Source: Chlamydoabsidia padenii
Taxonomy: Eukaryota > Mucoromycota > Mucoromycetes > Mucorales > Cunninghamellaceae
Direction of reading: 5' to 3'
NCBI GenBank assembly: GCA_025330725.1
Contig: JAIWND010000005.1
Location: 1 to 64,000, forward strand
Length of the DNA: 64,000 nt
Shown here: positions 22,977-35,583 of the stretch, piece after piece
Position numbering within the stretch: position 1 is the first letter of the stretch
How the letters are laid out: each line of letters begins with the position of its first letter
The notes under the pieces: model-generated
What the model was told of the DNA's origin: nothing
The model's database searches: none
What the model saw: only the letters and a program-made list of their open reading frames with translations
Position numbers and translations under genes: made by a program

Positions 22977-24524
22977 ATGACCCTTATTGATACACACGAC
23001 GGAGAAGAACAAGCGGTGGTTGGGTGTAATGTCATGACAAGTGCTGATTTGGATCTGGCACAATCGACTCGACTAGGTTATGGCACTCGTAATGTGGTGG
23101 AAGTTTCTTTGAACATTGTTAATGCCACGGTGGGTGCTGGTGTTATTGGTCTTCCTTTTGCTCTTACCTTGTCTGGTTTTACTCCTGGGCTGGTCTTGTC
23201 CATGATAGTCGCTGTTTTGACTACGGGCGCTATTTATAGTATGATTGCTTCTGGTCGTAAAGTTGGCGTCTACTCCTTTGCTGGTTTGGCTGAACACTCC
23301 ATGGGGCAATTCGGGTTTTACATGCTGAACGTAATGCTGTTTATACAATCTGCTGGTAGTTGTGTCAGTTACTTTATATGTAAGTAGTAAACTCCTCCTT
23401 CCCTGTTATGAATGAGTCATACTAACTCTTTCTTTCTCTCTCTCTCTTTTCCTGCTTAGTGGTGGCCGATACTCTTCCTGTCCTCTTATCAATGTATGTG
23501 CCTCAGTATCCTATTCTTGGTGATCGTCAACTGATGACTATTCTAATATCCGTTGTATTGGTAAGATATGATGATTGAAAATATGAACCAATCACTCACT
23601 TGCTATATTCATCATTTACTCCATAGATTTTCCCATTGAACCTATTTAGATCAATCGGCGCTTTAGCAAGATGGTCTGCCTTTGCTGTCTTTTTACTTCC
23701 CATCATGGTATTGACTGTCCTGATACGTGCGCCTTCCTATGCAGGTCAACATGATGCTCCTCTATTGGCTTTGGGTCGTGATCCTGTCGCCGCCACTGGT
23801 ATCATGTCCTTTGCCTTTGTATGCTCTCAAGTGGCCTTCAGCAACTACCTCTCTCAACGAAATCAATCCTTATCTGCATGGTCCATTACAAGTGTGCTCT
23901 CTACCTCTCTTAGCTGGGCTATTTCCATCTCCTTTGCCGTAGTGGGGTATCTTTGTTTCGGGGTGGATGCGGATGCTAATATATTTAGCAACTTTCCTGT
24001 GGATGATCATGTGATTAATGTGGGTCGATTGGCTTTGGGTATCTCTATGATTCTTACTGTCCCGTAAGTAAATACAAATCAAGATGTATATTTACTCACA
24101 CTTCTTCTTTGTTAGAATGGCCTTTTATCCTGCAAGAGATGCCATTCAAAAGGCGCTTGGATTGGAAACGACACAGAAACAACCGAGCAACCTGCAACAT
24201 TATAGCCTGACTGTCATTCTATTTGCTATATTCTTGGCTATGGGTGTCAGTCTTCGATCACTGGGTAAAGTGTACTCGGTTGTGGGTGGTATTGCTTCTT
24301 CATTTTTGGCTTATATCATCCCCGGGTATGCTTATCTCAAGGTATTCCGACCATTCTCTTCTAGTGCTCACCCTAGTGAATTGGTTCCATTTGCCAAACC
24401 TCAAGATATCAACCTCGATCTTGAAGATGTATCTCCCTCGTGGACTTTATCTGTGTGTGCTGCTATTCTCGTGCTATTTGGATCCATGGTCATGATTTTG
24501 ACAGCTGTGGGTGCATTGAAATGA
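22977..24524 (+). CDS. Amino acid transporter, AVT/SLC38 family
   Basis: Exons 22977-23379, 23460-23560, 23627-24063 and 24116-24524; 449 aa. Multi-span membrane protein of the amino acid/auxin permease fold, about 11 helices. The first helix has the family signature SLNIVNATVGAGVIGLPFAL, and later blocks LFRSIGALARWSAFAVF, MSFAFVCSQVAFSNYLSQR and PMAFYPARDAI are typical. The N-terminus is short, so it resembles SLC38A-type and yeast Avt2-like members more than Avt1. It probably moves neutral amino acids across the vacuolar or plasma membrane; direction and substrate cannot be read from sequence. Confidence 0.9.
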
Positions 24525-25005
24525 TTTGTAGTTGTAGTTGTAGAACTTTCCCCCACCCCAAGTATACTGTATATTAGATTATTACTTTACCTTTTACCTT
24601 GCATTTGATTTTTGATACCATTTACTTTGTCTACCTTTTTATACTTGTTAATAAAAACCCACTTTTTACCTCATTTAGACTTTCAGGGCAAAGTCTTGGG
24701 CTCGCTTGATTATCATGTGCTGGGCGGGATTTTAAAAAGTGTTTATTTTTTTCCTTCTCTCTTTAATTTTTCTGTTTTACTTGTCTTCCATCTGTGTATA
24801 CCTTCCATACCCATTATTTCTCCGCGAAATATACCTTCTTACTTGACTTTTGAATACTGGTAACTGATTCGACAATACAGCAAAAAGGGGCAATACACCA
24901 GTCCAACTTGACTTAGATTACTCAACATATACTCTGTGCCATCAATAACCACAGGCAGCACATTAAACAAACGAAGACAACACTCATCAAGTATCCACCA
25001 CCAAT
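24525..25005. other. Intergenic with recurrent element
   Basis: AATAAA at 24650-24655 ends the transporter, and GCGGGATTTTAAA (24724-24736) lies 270 bp before the C1-DysF gene. Otherwise AT-rich with no coding signal. Confidence 0.45.
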
Positions 25006-26896
25006 ATGCCTAGTCCTCTCAAATTTCATCGTTTCAAGGTAACTACTTTCCATGGTCTTGTTTATTGCGACTATTGTGCAAAGATGCTTTGGGGTCTAGC
25101 CCGACAAGGCGTACAGTGCTCAGGTAACATATATATATATAAAAAGAAAAACATCATTCACTCAACTTCTTTTACAAACCAAACTCATTCTAACCTTTCT
25201 GTTTTATATAGAATGTGGATATCATTGTCATGATTCTTGTAAAGATATGGCACTACAGTGTCGGCCACCAAGACGTTTTACTCCCGACTCCTTATCCATA
25301 ACAGACTCTGAACCGGAATCAATCAGCAAATATTCAATATCTTCACCACGAGGCTCTTTGGATATCAATAAACAACAACAGCAGCAACAATACAATGACG
25401 ATACCTTGTCTATTTTATCCTCAGGGCGATCAAACAATCACCCTCACAGTATATCAAAACGCCATCCATTCCATACGCCACAATCACTCTCTTTGGATTC
25501 GAATCAAAACGCCTTTGCACAACAACAGGAAGCACTAAAGTCACCACCTCTTCATCCAAGTGATGGATTCCAACGCCAACAACAACCAGCTCCAGTCAAG
25601 ACTTATCGAAAGGTATTGAAACAACATATTCAATATTCATTACCATCGGAAACAAGTGATACTATTGCGACTCCACAACAAATAGCAAAAGCATTCACAC
25701 GTCTGGTCGCTCGATCTCGAGCTTTCTTCCATCTTAGTCGATACTTTTACGACATTTATAATTGGAAATCACCTGCCAAATCTTCGATTTATGTTGTTTT
25801 ATGGACTTTGTTATGTAAGTACAAAAAAAAAAGAAAAGTAAAGTGGAAATAGGGAACTAACACCCCTCCCTTTTTTTTTTTGGTATAATGATATAGGCTT
25901 GAATCCCACCATTGTGATCTTACTTCCACCTGTCTTGATCATCCTTTTGTTTTTCCGATCTGGCTTACACGACCGTCCTGCAAATCAAGTATTACTCCCA
26001 CGTTATGATGAAGGCACGGCCGAATACTACACTAATCTGGACCGAATGCAATCCTGCCTGATGGTGTTGATCCGATTCTATGACAATCTGTCTTATCACC
26101 TACAACATGCCTCGTTGAATGAAAACGTGTATCGACTTTTGTTTGTAATCAGTATTTTGGTGACGATCTTGTTATATGTGGTGGGACGTTGGCTGGTGCT
26201 GGCATTTGGCTTGGTGGTCTTGTTGAATAAAACGTGGTTGGGTGGGGTGATGGAATCTGCCGTGCAGGTATCGATGGAATTGCTGCAAACAATTGTTGAT
26301 CTTATTCAACGTGTGGTGTCTCCTCGCCATACTTCAAAAGCATCACTGGAGGTATCCTTGTATGAAAATCAACGTTGGTGGGCTGGTACCGGGTATACTT
26401 CACAGGTAAGGAAGGGATGATATAATCAATGGGGGAAATCGACTGACTGACTTTTTTTCTTTTTTTGTGTGTATGTGTGGTTTAGCTATTGCGATCGGAA
26501 CGAACTCCATGGTCGAATATAACAGGAACAGAGCCTTTACCAAGCAAAGACAATATGCCACCACCTAGTCATTATCAATGGGCTGATGATGATTGGCAAT
26601 TGGATATGACTGGTCCATGGTCGGATGAAATCTTGGGTTTAGGTAAAAAGACAAAGCAGACTTGGAAAAAAAACAAGGTGAATTAACTTTATTACACATT
26701 TCCTCTTCATATAGTATCACTTATTGAATGTGACGATCAAGGATGGGTATATACAGATCACAAATGGGCCAATCCAAGGAGCCGACCTGATTCATTGCAA
26801 TGTGACAAGGACAATGCCAGGTCATTGACACGAAGACGACGATGGTACCGAAAAGCACGACCTCAAGATCCTACACAAGTAAACAAGTCCATTTGA
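25006..26896 (+). CDS. C1 domain fused to Pex24p/DysF-type ER membrane protein
   Basis: Exons 25006-25123, 25212-25814, 25897-26405, 26486-26642 and 26715-26896; 522 aa. Residues 8-56 form a complete C1 zinc-finger signature (H8, C21, C24, C38, C41, H46, C49, C56; around HGLVYCDYCAKMLWG). A Gln/Ser-rich linker leads to a Pex24p-like membrane region (about 195-370, several hydrophobic spans, NPTIVILLPPVLIILLFF). The DysF halves follow: YENQRWWAGTGY...ERTPWSN, then DDWQLDM...QGWVYTDHKW, closing with RRRRWYRKARP. Yeast Pex23/Pex30-family proteins shape ER domains where peroxisomes and lipid droplets form. An added C1 finger suggests lipid (diacylglycerol) targeting; this is inference. Confidence 0.85.
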
Positions 26897-26926
26897 TCTG
26901 ATCCTATTGGAGTCCCATGTCTATTT

Positions 26927-26965
<39 letters not shown>

Positions 26966-27212
26966 GTTACTATTCCTATGATTACTATTATTATTACATC
27001 TTTCCTATTACACTCCATCTCTTCCCGTCCTTCCCTTCATTTTAGCTATACAATATCAACAAATTATTTGTGTATTTGATCCAATAAAAAAAATAAAAAA
27101 AAAGGATAATAGATACAAGTATGTAGACGATTTTATTTATTTGTGTATATAAAAAAGAGATACAATGGTGTGTGTGTGTGGGAGGGAATATACAAACTAT
27201 ACAGTTAAACAT
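26897..27212. other. Convergent spacer with (TTA)n microsatellite
   Basis: Tail-to-tail spacer holding an ATT trinucleotide run at about 26933-26965, plus A-rich and GT-rich stretches near 27085-27180. Confidence 0.5.
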
Positions 27213-27773
27213 CTAGATGGCCATTTCATCGTCAAAGATGTCAGTTTTCAAAACAGTATACAAGTCGATTAGTCGATCATTAAATTCCATATGTAGACTT
27301 GACATGACAGTATCCAAATAAGATTGCAATAAAGAAGGAGCAAAGAGAGTATCGTCTTGTATCACGGCATTTAAATGATCCAGATCAGTCACCCGGGCAT
27401 CTTCAGCAATCATTCGTCCCGGTCGACGTGACGAGGCGGCTTGTTTCCAGAGATTCTTCAGTACGGACCAGAGAGATCGACGATGAGTAAAAGTAGTTGC
27501 GAGCACTTGATTCTGTTGAATGTCACACACCGAGAGATCCATTGCCACCTTGTGTTCCAACCGTTCCTGATTCAAGACTCGCATCACCTGTTGATCCATT
27601 GCATTGTTTAATTGTGCCAAGTGATGCAACGTGTCCTGTTGGTTGGTGATTTCGATAGGTTGGGTTTGTATTAAGGTGTAGAGAGTGGGTTCGATAGTGT
27701 CCAGTAGTGTTGTGTGCAAGCGATGTAAATGGTGTGCGATCATGCCAGGCATGCGACTAAGACAGGTTTCTAT

Positions 27774-27819
<46 letters not shown>

Positions 27820-28147
27820 GATTTAGTTCATTCTGTTGGTATTGTTTGTCTAGTAGTGTCTTACCTTGGACAGGATGATGGAGCAAGGCGATAGCTTGAG
27901 GTTGTAAAAGGTGTTCCAAAGATTGTTGGTCGTTCATGGAATGAGCCATCTGGACAAGGACATCTTCACTATGTATACTGAGGACTTCGTCAATAATGTT
28001 TTCATAATAGCCTTGAATATCATCATGGACCATTTGGTTTATTGTTGATATAGATTCCAGATCGTTAGTTGCCTTGTTTTCCACCGACCATTGTTGAATG
28101 GGGGCGCATAAAGCAAAAGGGATGGAAAGAAGAATAATGTAAAGCAT
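27213..28147 (-). CDS. Predicted secreted helical protein, 279 aa, unknown
   Basis: Exons 28147-27865 and 27769-27213. A short signal peptide (MLYIILLSIPFALCA) begins at ATG 28147; an ATG upstream in frame (about 28195) would add 16 residues and spoil it. The mature protein looks mostly helical and amphipathic, with blocks such as VHDDIQGYYENIIDEVLS, CLSRMPGMIAHHLHRLHTTLL and DRLIDLYTVLKTDIFDDE. Cys are few and there is no GPI signal or second span. I do not recognise a family. The single intron contains a 40-nt T run on the coding strand. Confidence 0.6.
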
Positions 28148-29347
28148 GGTAGAGTAAGGTGTAATGAAAGGTATAGGAAGTAAAGTAGATATCATATATA
28201 ACAAGAGTAAAAGAAAAATTGGACCAGCAATTCTTTTTTTAAAAAGTATGAGAGGGAAAAGGCAAAAAGGAAAAAGAGAGAGAGAGAAAATGCCGTCGCT
28301 GGGTTTTATGTTTATCGCATTTCGCCAATGAAATTACTTGATTCCCAGAAAGGGATCCCCATGTGATGGAACCCCCCGCCCAGGTTGTCGGTACATACCA
28401 GCAAAAGCTATCTTGGCACCACTCCTATTCACTACAAAGAGATCAATCTGCTTGGAATCAATATATATTATACTATCTATTTGATTGATACCAGCTTTTT
28501 TTTTTTTCTTCTTCTACCAAGAATACTAGGCGGGTGTGAGAGAGGATGAGATCAGAGCGGGGTTTGACACCTTAATTGCTCCTTACTTGAAATGGATGAT
28601 CGCATTGATATGAAAAAGTCCTCCATCCATCTTTTTTCACTCAATCCTAGCTTACTACAAAAAAAAAATAAAAAATAAAAAAAAAAAAAAAGCTAGAGGA
28701 AAGAACATTATAGTATAATACAAACAAGAGATACAGTAGTTTTACAGTCAAGATAAAACCATAGAAAAGAATGGGTTGAAAATCACCCTCATTATTTTAC
28801 TTTTTTAAGATTTATGTAGCAAGGTAACACAATAAGGGGTGAGGGGGCGCGTGAGCCAAGGATAACCAACCCCCATCCCAATCTTTTTGTTTGAGCCTGG
28901 CACTAACTTTTTTTTCCTAACTTTCTAAACCCAATACCATCAGACAACAGCATGGACCAACGTGAAACAAACAAATAATGATATATATATATATATGGTA
29001 CACCTTGTCATTAACGTGCTCATGCCAAGGTACAAATCCACTGCTTGATGGAATTCTGGGACTAAAACGCCCCTCGCCCGTGTATCATCTTATATCGGTA
29101 ACATACTTTGATGGCTGGAGAGTAGCTGTTGTTAGTATTGTTTATCGTCGTAAAATAGAAGGTCTTTTTTAGCGTTAAAGCATATTTGATCGGACTTTAA
29201 TGTAAAGTACCAATCATCCTGATTATGTTCAAATTCCGACATTCATGCAAAATGGATTCCAGAAGACAAAGGCAAAAGTTTATTATAATTGAGTTATAAA
29301 AACAACTAAAACTAAAAACTATAACTAAAACACCCTATTACATATGA
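28148..29347. other. 1.2-kb intergenic region
   Basis: Holds a variant of the recurrent element (GCGGGGTTTGAC at 28557-28568) and the compound element TTCAAATTCCGACATTCATGCA (29228-29249), plus A-rich runs. I see no coding exon. Confidence 0.4.
29228..29249 (+). promoter_or_regulatory. Compound element: TTCAAATTCCGAC + ATTCATGCA
   Basis: Two elements that recur separately through the window are joined here with no spacer. The same junction (CCCGACATTCATGCA) occurs at 5211-5225. Confidence 0.4.
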
Positions 29348-30073
29348 TTATTTACGAAGTGCTTGTTCCACAGCATCGATAAAGTCTGCCTTTTTGCCCT
29401 TGACCGCAATGCCTCGAGAGGACAACCATGATTTGAGGACAGGTACGGTGCACTAGTTAAGAATATAAAGAAAAGTACAAGTGTTAGTGCTAGTTATATC
29501 AACTATTATAATCATTATTACCTTGTCCAATCCATTAATTTTCCAAGCTTCTTCCACATCCAAATGAGCTTGTCTTTTGTTGCTTTGTGTACTAGAACCA
29601 TCCTAAGTAAAAGTATTGCAAGTATTAGTGACATGTCTACCTACAATGTTAGATTGATATGTTTACCTCCAGTCCCCGTTTACGGCTACCTACAATGGAT
29701 GATCCAATGTCAGGAATAAGTTGTTTGAAAGCAAGAATGTCGTCACCAAGTCGCTAAAACAAGAGAAAAGTTGGTAAAATATGTTTATAAAACCCAACAG
29801 CATTACCATCACTTACATCGTTGATAGTTTCAAACTTTGGTACAGTCTTGTCTTCGATTTCTTCTAGATCTTCATCGAGTGCAATGGCTTGTAATGTGGC
29901 ATAATGTTTCTGGAGACCTAGTATGAGATAGTTAGTGATTGATGTCAAGTGCATATTCATTCAAATTAACTTACTTGGGTTTTCAAAGGCCAGAGGATCA
30001 TAGTCACCTTTGATAAAGAGCTTGCTGATGATCGTTTTCATGGATTCCAATTGTTCTTCTGTCGCTGAATAAT

Positions 30074-30108
<35 letters not shown>

Positions 30109-32262
30109 TGAGTCAATATGGTTTTTTTTTTTGTTTTGTTTTTTACTCTATTACCAAGACATACGTTGTGGTGTTGATTCTACGGGGATGGAACGGATAT
30201 CATCAGCAAAAGGAAGGTGGATTACATTAAAACCAGGAGGTGCTATCTGAATCCCATCACTGTCGCATTTCTCGGCCTAAAATAACAATATCAATTAGTA
30301 AAATGTGTTTTTGTGATACTTTATTCTTACCTGAGGTAATAGTGCCACAACTCTGGGCAGAGTATTTGAGCGTGAAAGCAAGCGACAGATTACTATCTTG
30401 TCTTGTTTCAAAACACTATCCAGTAATGCCGTAAATGTCCGGGTGCTGCCTTCGTATGCCTACATTGTTTGACAATCACAATTCAGCATGGACTGTTATC
30501 CTCTATCATACTACTTACTTCTTCATCGGGATAAATAAAAGTGGGATGCTTGTAGTTGTATTGGGGTAAAAGTGCGTCTCGTGGTTTGAATCCAAGTAAT
30601 GACAATTCTACACAAAAAGAGAATGGTGGCAGATTAGTTTCCGATTCATCTTTTTTAATGAATGAAATTGTTTTATCATGAAGATTACCTGCATCACCAA
30701 AAGCACGCATACTTGCAAGTTCATCCTTTGTAAACACCACCTTTTCACCACCAAAGTCATAGTAGTGTTTAACATCCAAGCTAGTGAGAAGTAGTTTTGA
30801 ATCCTATTATTCCAACCAATACATAAAAAAGAGTGAAAACTTTATAGTATTCACATGTATCTCAAAGGTCAACTTACCCAACACCGATATGCTGTTCTTG
30901 CTTCGACTTCTTGGACCCGTTCCCCACTGGTCAATACTTTTTTAGCAGGTGCACGTTTTTGCGGCATCAAAAGGTTGTATCTATAAAACAATAGTTAGTA
31001 TTTATATTTGTATGTGTTTTTGTGTCTTGGTACTTACCCTTTAATGCTAATGGTCAAATCCTTGGCAATACTGAATGGTATCGAGAATAGGCTCCGTTTT
31101 TTTGATTCTTTACGCCGTATCCTGGTCATCAGTTCTTCAAGTTTGCTACTTCCTTTTTCCAAAGCACCACCAGACAGACTATCACCTTTTTCATTTTCGT
31201 AACCCAATACGTCCTAAAGATAATCATTTATCAGTATTAAAAATATAAAAAGTTAGCCATATCTTTTCTATTACCCAACCATCATTTCTTTTTACCTTGT
31301 AAAAGTGGTTTGAATCAAACGTATGATCAGGTGGGTCCAGTCCAAACAGTTCGATTTCTATATTCATGTCCAGTAAATCCTATAATACCAAAGAGAATAA
31401 AAAGATATAAGGTTAATACGATTTATGCTATCAATCCCACTCTGATAGCCTATCATACCTTTGCACGTTGAAGAGATGTGTTTCTCAAGTTAATATTGTC
31501 TCCGTGTGGATTATCTTCGTTAGTGATCAAAAAGATACGTTTACTGCTTGTCTTTTTCGTGCTAAGAATAGGATTAAAACAGGTGGTTTAGTTAGTTATG
31601 AGTCGGTTAATACCTTTTTTAAGTGCATTGCAAATAGGTTACTTACATGGCGGAAAACATGTCCGCACAAGTCCAAAAGACATTACCCAGAGGGAATTCA
31701 GACGTTGTGATTCCATATTCTTGATTAAAAGTGGCATTGTTGTTAATGAGGTCTCCAGCGTGTTTGATCAGTGTCGGCGAGGGAGAATCCAGTTCTTGTA
31801 AAATATAGATATGGTCGAAGCCAGCTTGGTTTTCCTTCTTTTCCTATAGTTGACAGAGTAATAATGTTAGTTTCAATTAGAAAGTGTGTGTTTCATGTTT
31901 CAATAAATATTACTTACTGTGCCATAAAAGAGTACGCCGACCAGATCAGTGGTGTTGCTGAACACTTTGGTCAACAACACGGACTGGACACATTTCATTG
32001 CAATAGTAAAATGACTGTCACCGTCTTCATTCATCACCATCATTTTTGGAGAGCAATCAATAGCAAAGACAACCATGTCTCGACCATCATATTGTGTCTA
32101 TAACCCCCCCCCCCAAAAAAAAAGTAGACAGGTGAGTGAGTAAGCAGGCATTTGGTTTGAGGAAAGATAAAGTATACTTACGGCGGGTCCCAATTGAGTG
32201 TCTTCTTCATTAATGTCATCTTGAAAGAAGTTGGAGGAGGAAGATTGATCAAATGTTGTCAT
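29348..32262 (-). CDS. KU70: Ku70, DNA end-binding subunit
   Basis: Sixteen exons: 32262-32182, 32097-31918, 31843-31647, 31561-31459, 31379-31296, 31213-31038, 30980-30878, 30803-30689, 30607-30519, 30459-30331, 30276-30165, 30064-29975, 29917-29817, 29753-29667, 29602-29522 and 29452-29348; 610 aa, close to the family norm. Domains: vWA-like N-terminus (GRDMVVFAIDCSPKM), Ku core (HYYDFGGEKVVFTKDEL, LGFKPRDALLPQYNYKHP, RLLSRSNTLPRVVALLPQ), C-terminal arm (SLQKHYATLQAIALDED) and a final SAP helix-extended-helix (VPVLKSWLSSRGIAVKGKKADFIDAV). With Ku80 it loads on double-strand ends for non-homologous end joining. Its start codon lies 171 bp from that of the divergent alpha-galactosidase gene. 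Confidence 0.95.
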
Positions 32263-32339
32263 TTGCAATATTGATAAAAAAGAAAGAAAGGAGCATGAAA
32301 CCGACGCGCTGCCTTTTCGTTGATGGAATCCGAGATAAA

Positions 32340-32352
32340 TTCAAATCCCGAC
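32340..32352. promoter_or_regulatory. Recurrent element in the shared Ku70/alpha-galactosidase promoter
   Basis: TTCAAATCCCGAC in the middle of the 171-bp gap between two divergent start codons (78 bp from Ku70, 94 bp from the hydrolase). Confidence 0.5.
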
Positions 32353-32433
32353 GATCTTGACTTTATTCCACAAAGATTTCCCTCTTTTCTTTTTCCCTTT
32401 TTCTTTACTTTTTTATCACCATCTTAAATAAAC

Positions 32434-34893
32434 ATGAGCTTATCACCTTCTATCTTTCAGAATGCTTTTGCACGTATTGATATTAGATACAAGCTGACGA
32501 CCTCCTTCAATAATAATAAAGTCATTCAACTGAACGATATCATCCTTCGTCCTGGAACAGCCTTTGACGATGCCTACTTGACTCTTAACATCACCCATGT
32601 CAAGGCAAACGAAGGTGGTTACATACTGAATATCCTCATCCAACCCAAGTCCAACATTGAACTGGTCCACTTTGAAGCTAAATTCTCCACGATCTTGACT
32701 GATCTGCGTATGCTTGCCAATGGTTTCCAGTCTTGGTCACAAACAAGAGAATTCGGTCAAGGTGATCGTATTCAAGACATCAAGAAATCGGTTGCTTGGT
32801 ATACTCAATATAATCTTCAAGGGTAATATACTGGGATGAAGGGGGGGGGCTTATGCAAATAAACTCACTCTACTTGTTCTTTTTTTTATGAATAGAGACT
32901 ATGATATATTTGCGCACTCTGGGGAAAAAGGGCACATTCATTCAAGCAGCTACACTCATTTCCGTGATATTCACAACAACATCACTTTCTTTGGATCATT
33001 ATCTGAAAACTTGGGCTACACTTACTTTAAAGGCGACTTTAACACCAATACCTTTGGGATCTACAAGGATGTCTTGGGAAAGACCATGGCGGCAAATGAA
33101 TCATGTGCTTTGATCAAGGTTTGGATCCATCAAGGTCACGATGCGGAACGAACACTCTGGGATATCTATGGCAACTTTTTTGAAGACCGTAGATCACTCC
33201 AAGGAAATCAAGATGAACGTCGACATGTGAATGGTTGGACTTCTTGGTATAATTACTATGTAAGTAAAAAAGTAACTAATTGACAAACTCTCTTGTTATT
33301 TTAGAACTAATGATTACACCATTTTATGTGATACAGGGTGATGTCAGTGAAGCGATCATCAATGAAAACGTCCAAGCCCTTAAAAAACACCAATACCCTA
33401 TCAACATTTTCCAAATCGACGATGGTTTCCAAACGGCCATTGGCGACTGGCTCTCTATCAACAACAAATTCCCGAGTGGTATGAAAAAGGTGGCGGCAAC
33501 CATCAAGGAAGCGGGGTTTATGGCTGGTCTATGGTTAGCGCCTTATGCTGCTGGGTTTACAAGTGATATTGCCAAGAAACATCCTCACTGGCTGATACAA
33601 GACGAAATGACAGGTAAACCTGTGGTGGCAGGTCCTAATTGGGGCGGATTTTATGCGTTGGATATCTATCAACCAGAAGTGCGTGCCTACCTCAAGACGG
33701 TGTTTGATACTGTGTTACGCGACTGGGGCTTCGACATGGTGAAACTGGACTTTTGTTTTGCGGCGGCGATGATACCTCGACAAGGCAAATCTCGGGGACA
33801 AATCATGTGGGAAGCCATGGATCTGATTCGTGACTTGGTGGGGCCTGACAAGTTGATTCTCGGTTGTGGTGTACCTCTAGCAGCAGCTTGGCGCAAAGTG
33901 GATTATTGTCGAATTGGATCTGATGTGGCCAACTGGTGGGAAGACTCTAAACTCAAATATCTCCATGTACGTGAACGGGTATCAACAGCCAATTCTCTGG
34001 TCTCGACCTTGTATCGGTGGTCAATGTCGGATAAAATGTTTGGTAATGATCCAGATGTGATGATTTTGCGCAACAAGAACAACAAGCTCAAGCCTGACGA
34101 ACGTTATACTTTGTGTGTACTCAACAATATACTTGGTGCTTTAGTATTCAGCTCGGATAATGTGGGTGAATATGGACCGGATGAACACCTCTTATATTCT
34201 GCCACATTCCCCAAGGTGGTGCCTCATGTGGAAAGCGTGATCGAATTCAGGCCGGGGGTGTATATGATCCGATTCATGGTGCTCAGTCAAAACGAAAAAA
34301 CAGCCCCTCGCAGATATACAACCTATGCCAATCTGTCCGACGTCGATCAATCTCTTTATCTGCCACCAGCTCAACCTCTACCACCACCTCTTGCTGCTGC
34401 TGTTAATGGCGATAGTCCTTGCCAAAACAAACCCGTCAAGGAAACACCGACGTACTTGTTTTTTGCAACTGACAATGACATGCACACGACCTGTCCCGAT
34501 CGCGACACTCCTTTATTCTACCACCCATCATCCGCATTTAACTTGAAGACACATGAAACAAAGACATTCATGCATCTTCCTCAACCAGCCAAGGATAAGA
34601 TCGTGTTTTTAGGCTCATCCAGTCATATCGTGCCAGGGGCTGAAATCGACACCATCCAGCATTCTCCAGGTCAAGGTATTCAAGTCTCCTTCCGAAAAGA
34701 AAACACAAGAACCCATCGTTTGTATCTTGGTATTGGTGATTACTTGCAGGACATCAGCAAGATCAAATCCGCTGACGAACAAGCTCAACTAAAGGTGAAT
34801 GGTCAATCTGTCTCTTGGGAATCCATTCCAGTGGAAGGAAAAGGGGAAGGCCGGTCTTCAAGCAAGGTCTATGTGGCTGTTGTTGAAGTCTAG
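32434..34893 (+). CDS. GH36-type alpha-galactosidase
   Basis: Exons 32434-32822, 32896-33259 and 33337-34893; 769 aa. The first two exons encode the beta-sandwich N-domain (MLANGFQSWSQTREF, HVNGWTSWYNYY). The barrel has INIFQIDDGFQTAIGDW, the likely nucleophile Asp in DMVKLDFCF, the likely acid/base Asp in CRIGSDVANWW, and later LNNILGALVFSSDNVGEY. These are the clan GH-D/GH36 hallmarks. No signal peptide is visible, so it is probably cytosolic and acts on raffinose-family sugars or other alpha-galactosides. Plant raffinose synthases share the family, so transferase activity cannot be excluded. Confidence 0.9.
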
Positions 34894-34965
34894 TCTTTGT
34901 ACTTTTAGATATATACTACTTATTTATTTTGTTTAATTAGTCTTTTTTTTTATTTTTTATTTATC

Positions 34966-34971
34966 AATAAA
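34966..34971 (+). terminator. Polyadenylation signal AATAAA
   Basis: 73 bp after the alpha-galactosidase stop, after a T-rich stretch. Confidence 0.5.
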
Positions 34972-35232
34972 ATCTATCTTTTACAATCTTTATTATTCTA
35001 TCTAGTTTATAGGGGGTATGCAGCGGGAGTACACAGGGATGAAAAAAAATAAAAATAAAGATGTGGGAAAACAAACTGGTAGTTGAATACGCCTGCATAA
35101 GGATACAAAGCAACAAAGGAATATGATGCCATCAAACATAAGTGTACAATTGCCTTATCGATTGTTGGCTTGTTGAGAATACTTTTGCTCACCGTCGAAA
35201 GTGTACCTGAAAAACAACAATTATGCCCGACA

Positions 35233-35244
35233 TTCAAATCCCGC
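35233..35244 (+). promoter_or_regulatory. Perfect recurrent element TTCAAATCCCGC
   Basis: Preceded directly by CCCGACA, so a second half-element may abut it. No start codon of a recognised gene lies within 300 bp. Confidence 0.35.
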
Positions 35245-35534
35245 TTTTGATCCTTTTACTAGCTTTCCTATGGTTTGATATACTATATACCACCAAGTAT
35301 ATCATCAAAGTACCTAGATCTTTTGAGAATACATGTAGATAGGTATTTATGGTTTCTACCAAAGAAAAATATACCAAGAGAGGCAATACACATAACCTGT
35401 ACACACATTTCATTACCCCTAGATTAAAAGACCGCCTCCAGCAAACATCATTTGATAAAGGCATACAAGATGCAAGTTTTTTTTTTTTTTATTGATTCCA
35501 AATATAAACAACTACACATACAAAAAAAAAAAAG

Positions 35535-35577
<43 letters not shown>

Positions 35578-35583
35578 CTATTA

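Larger units (their letters stand above)
34894..35583. other. Intergenic with recurrent element and long A run
   Basis: Contains CCCGACATTCAAATCCCGC (35226-35244), which holds the TTCAAATCCCGC element, and a 37-nt A run (35535-35571). No coding exon was seen. Confidence 0.4.
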
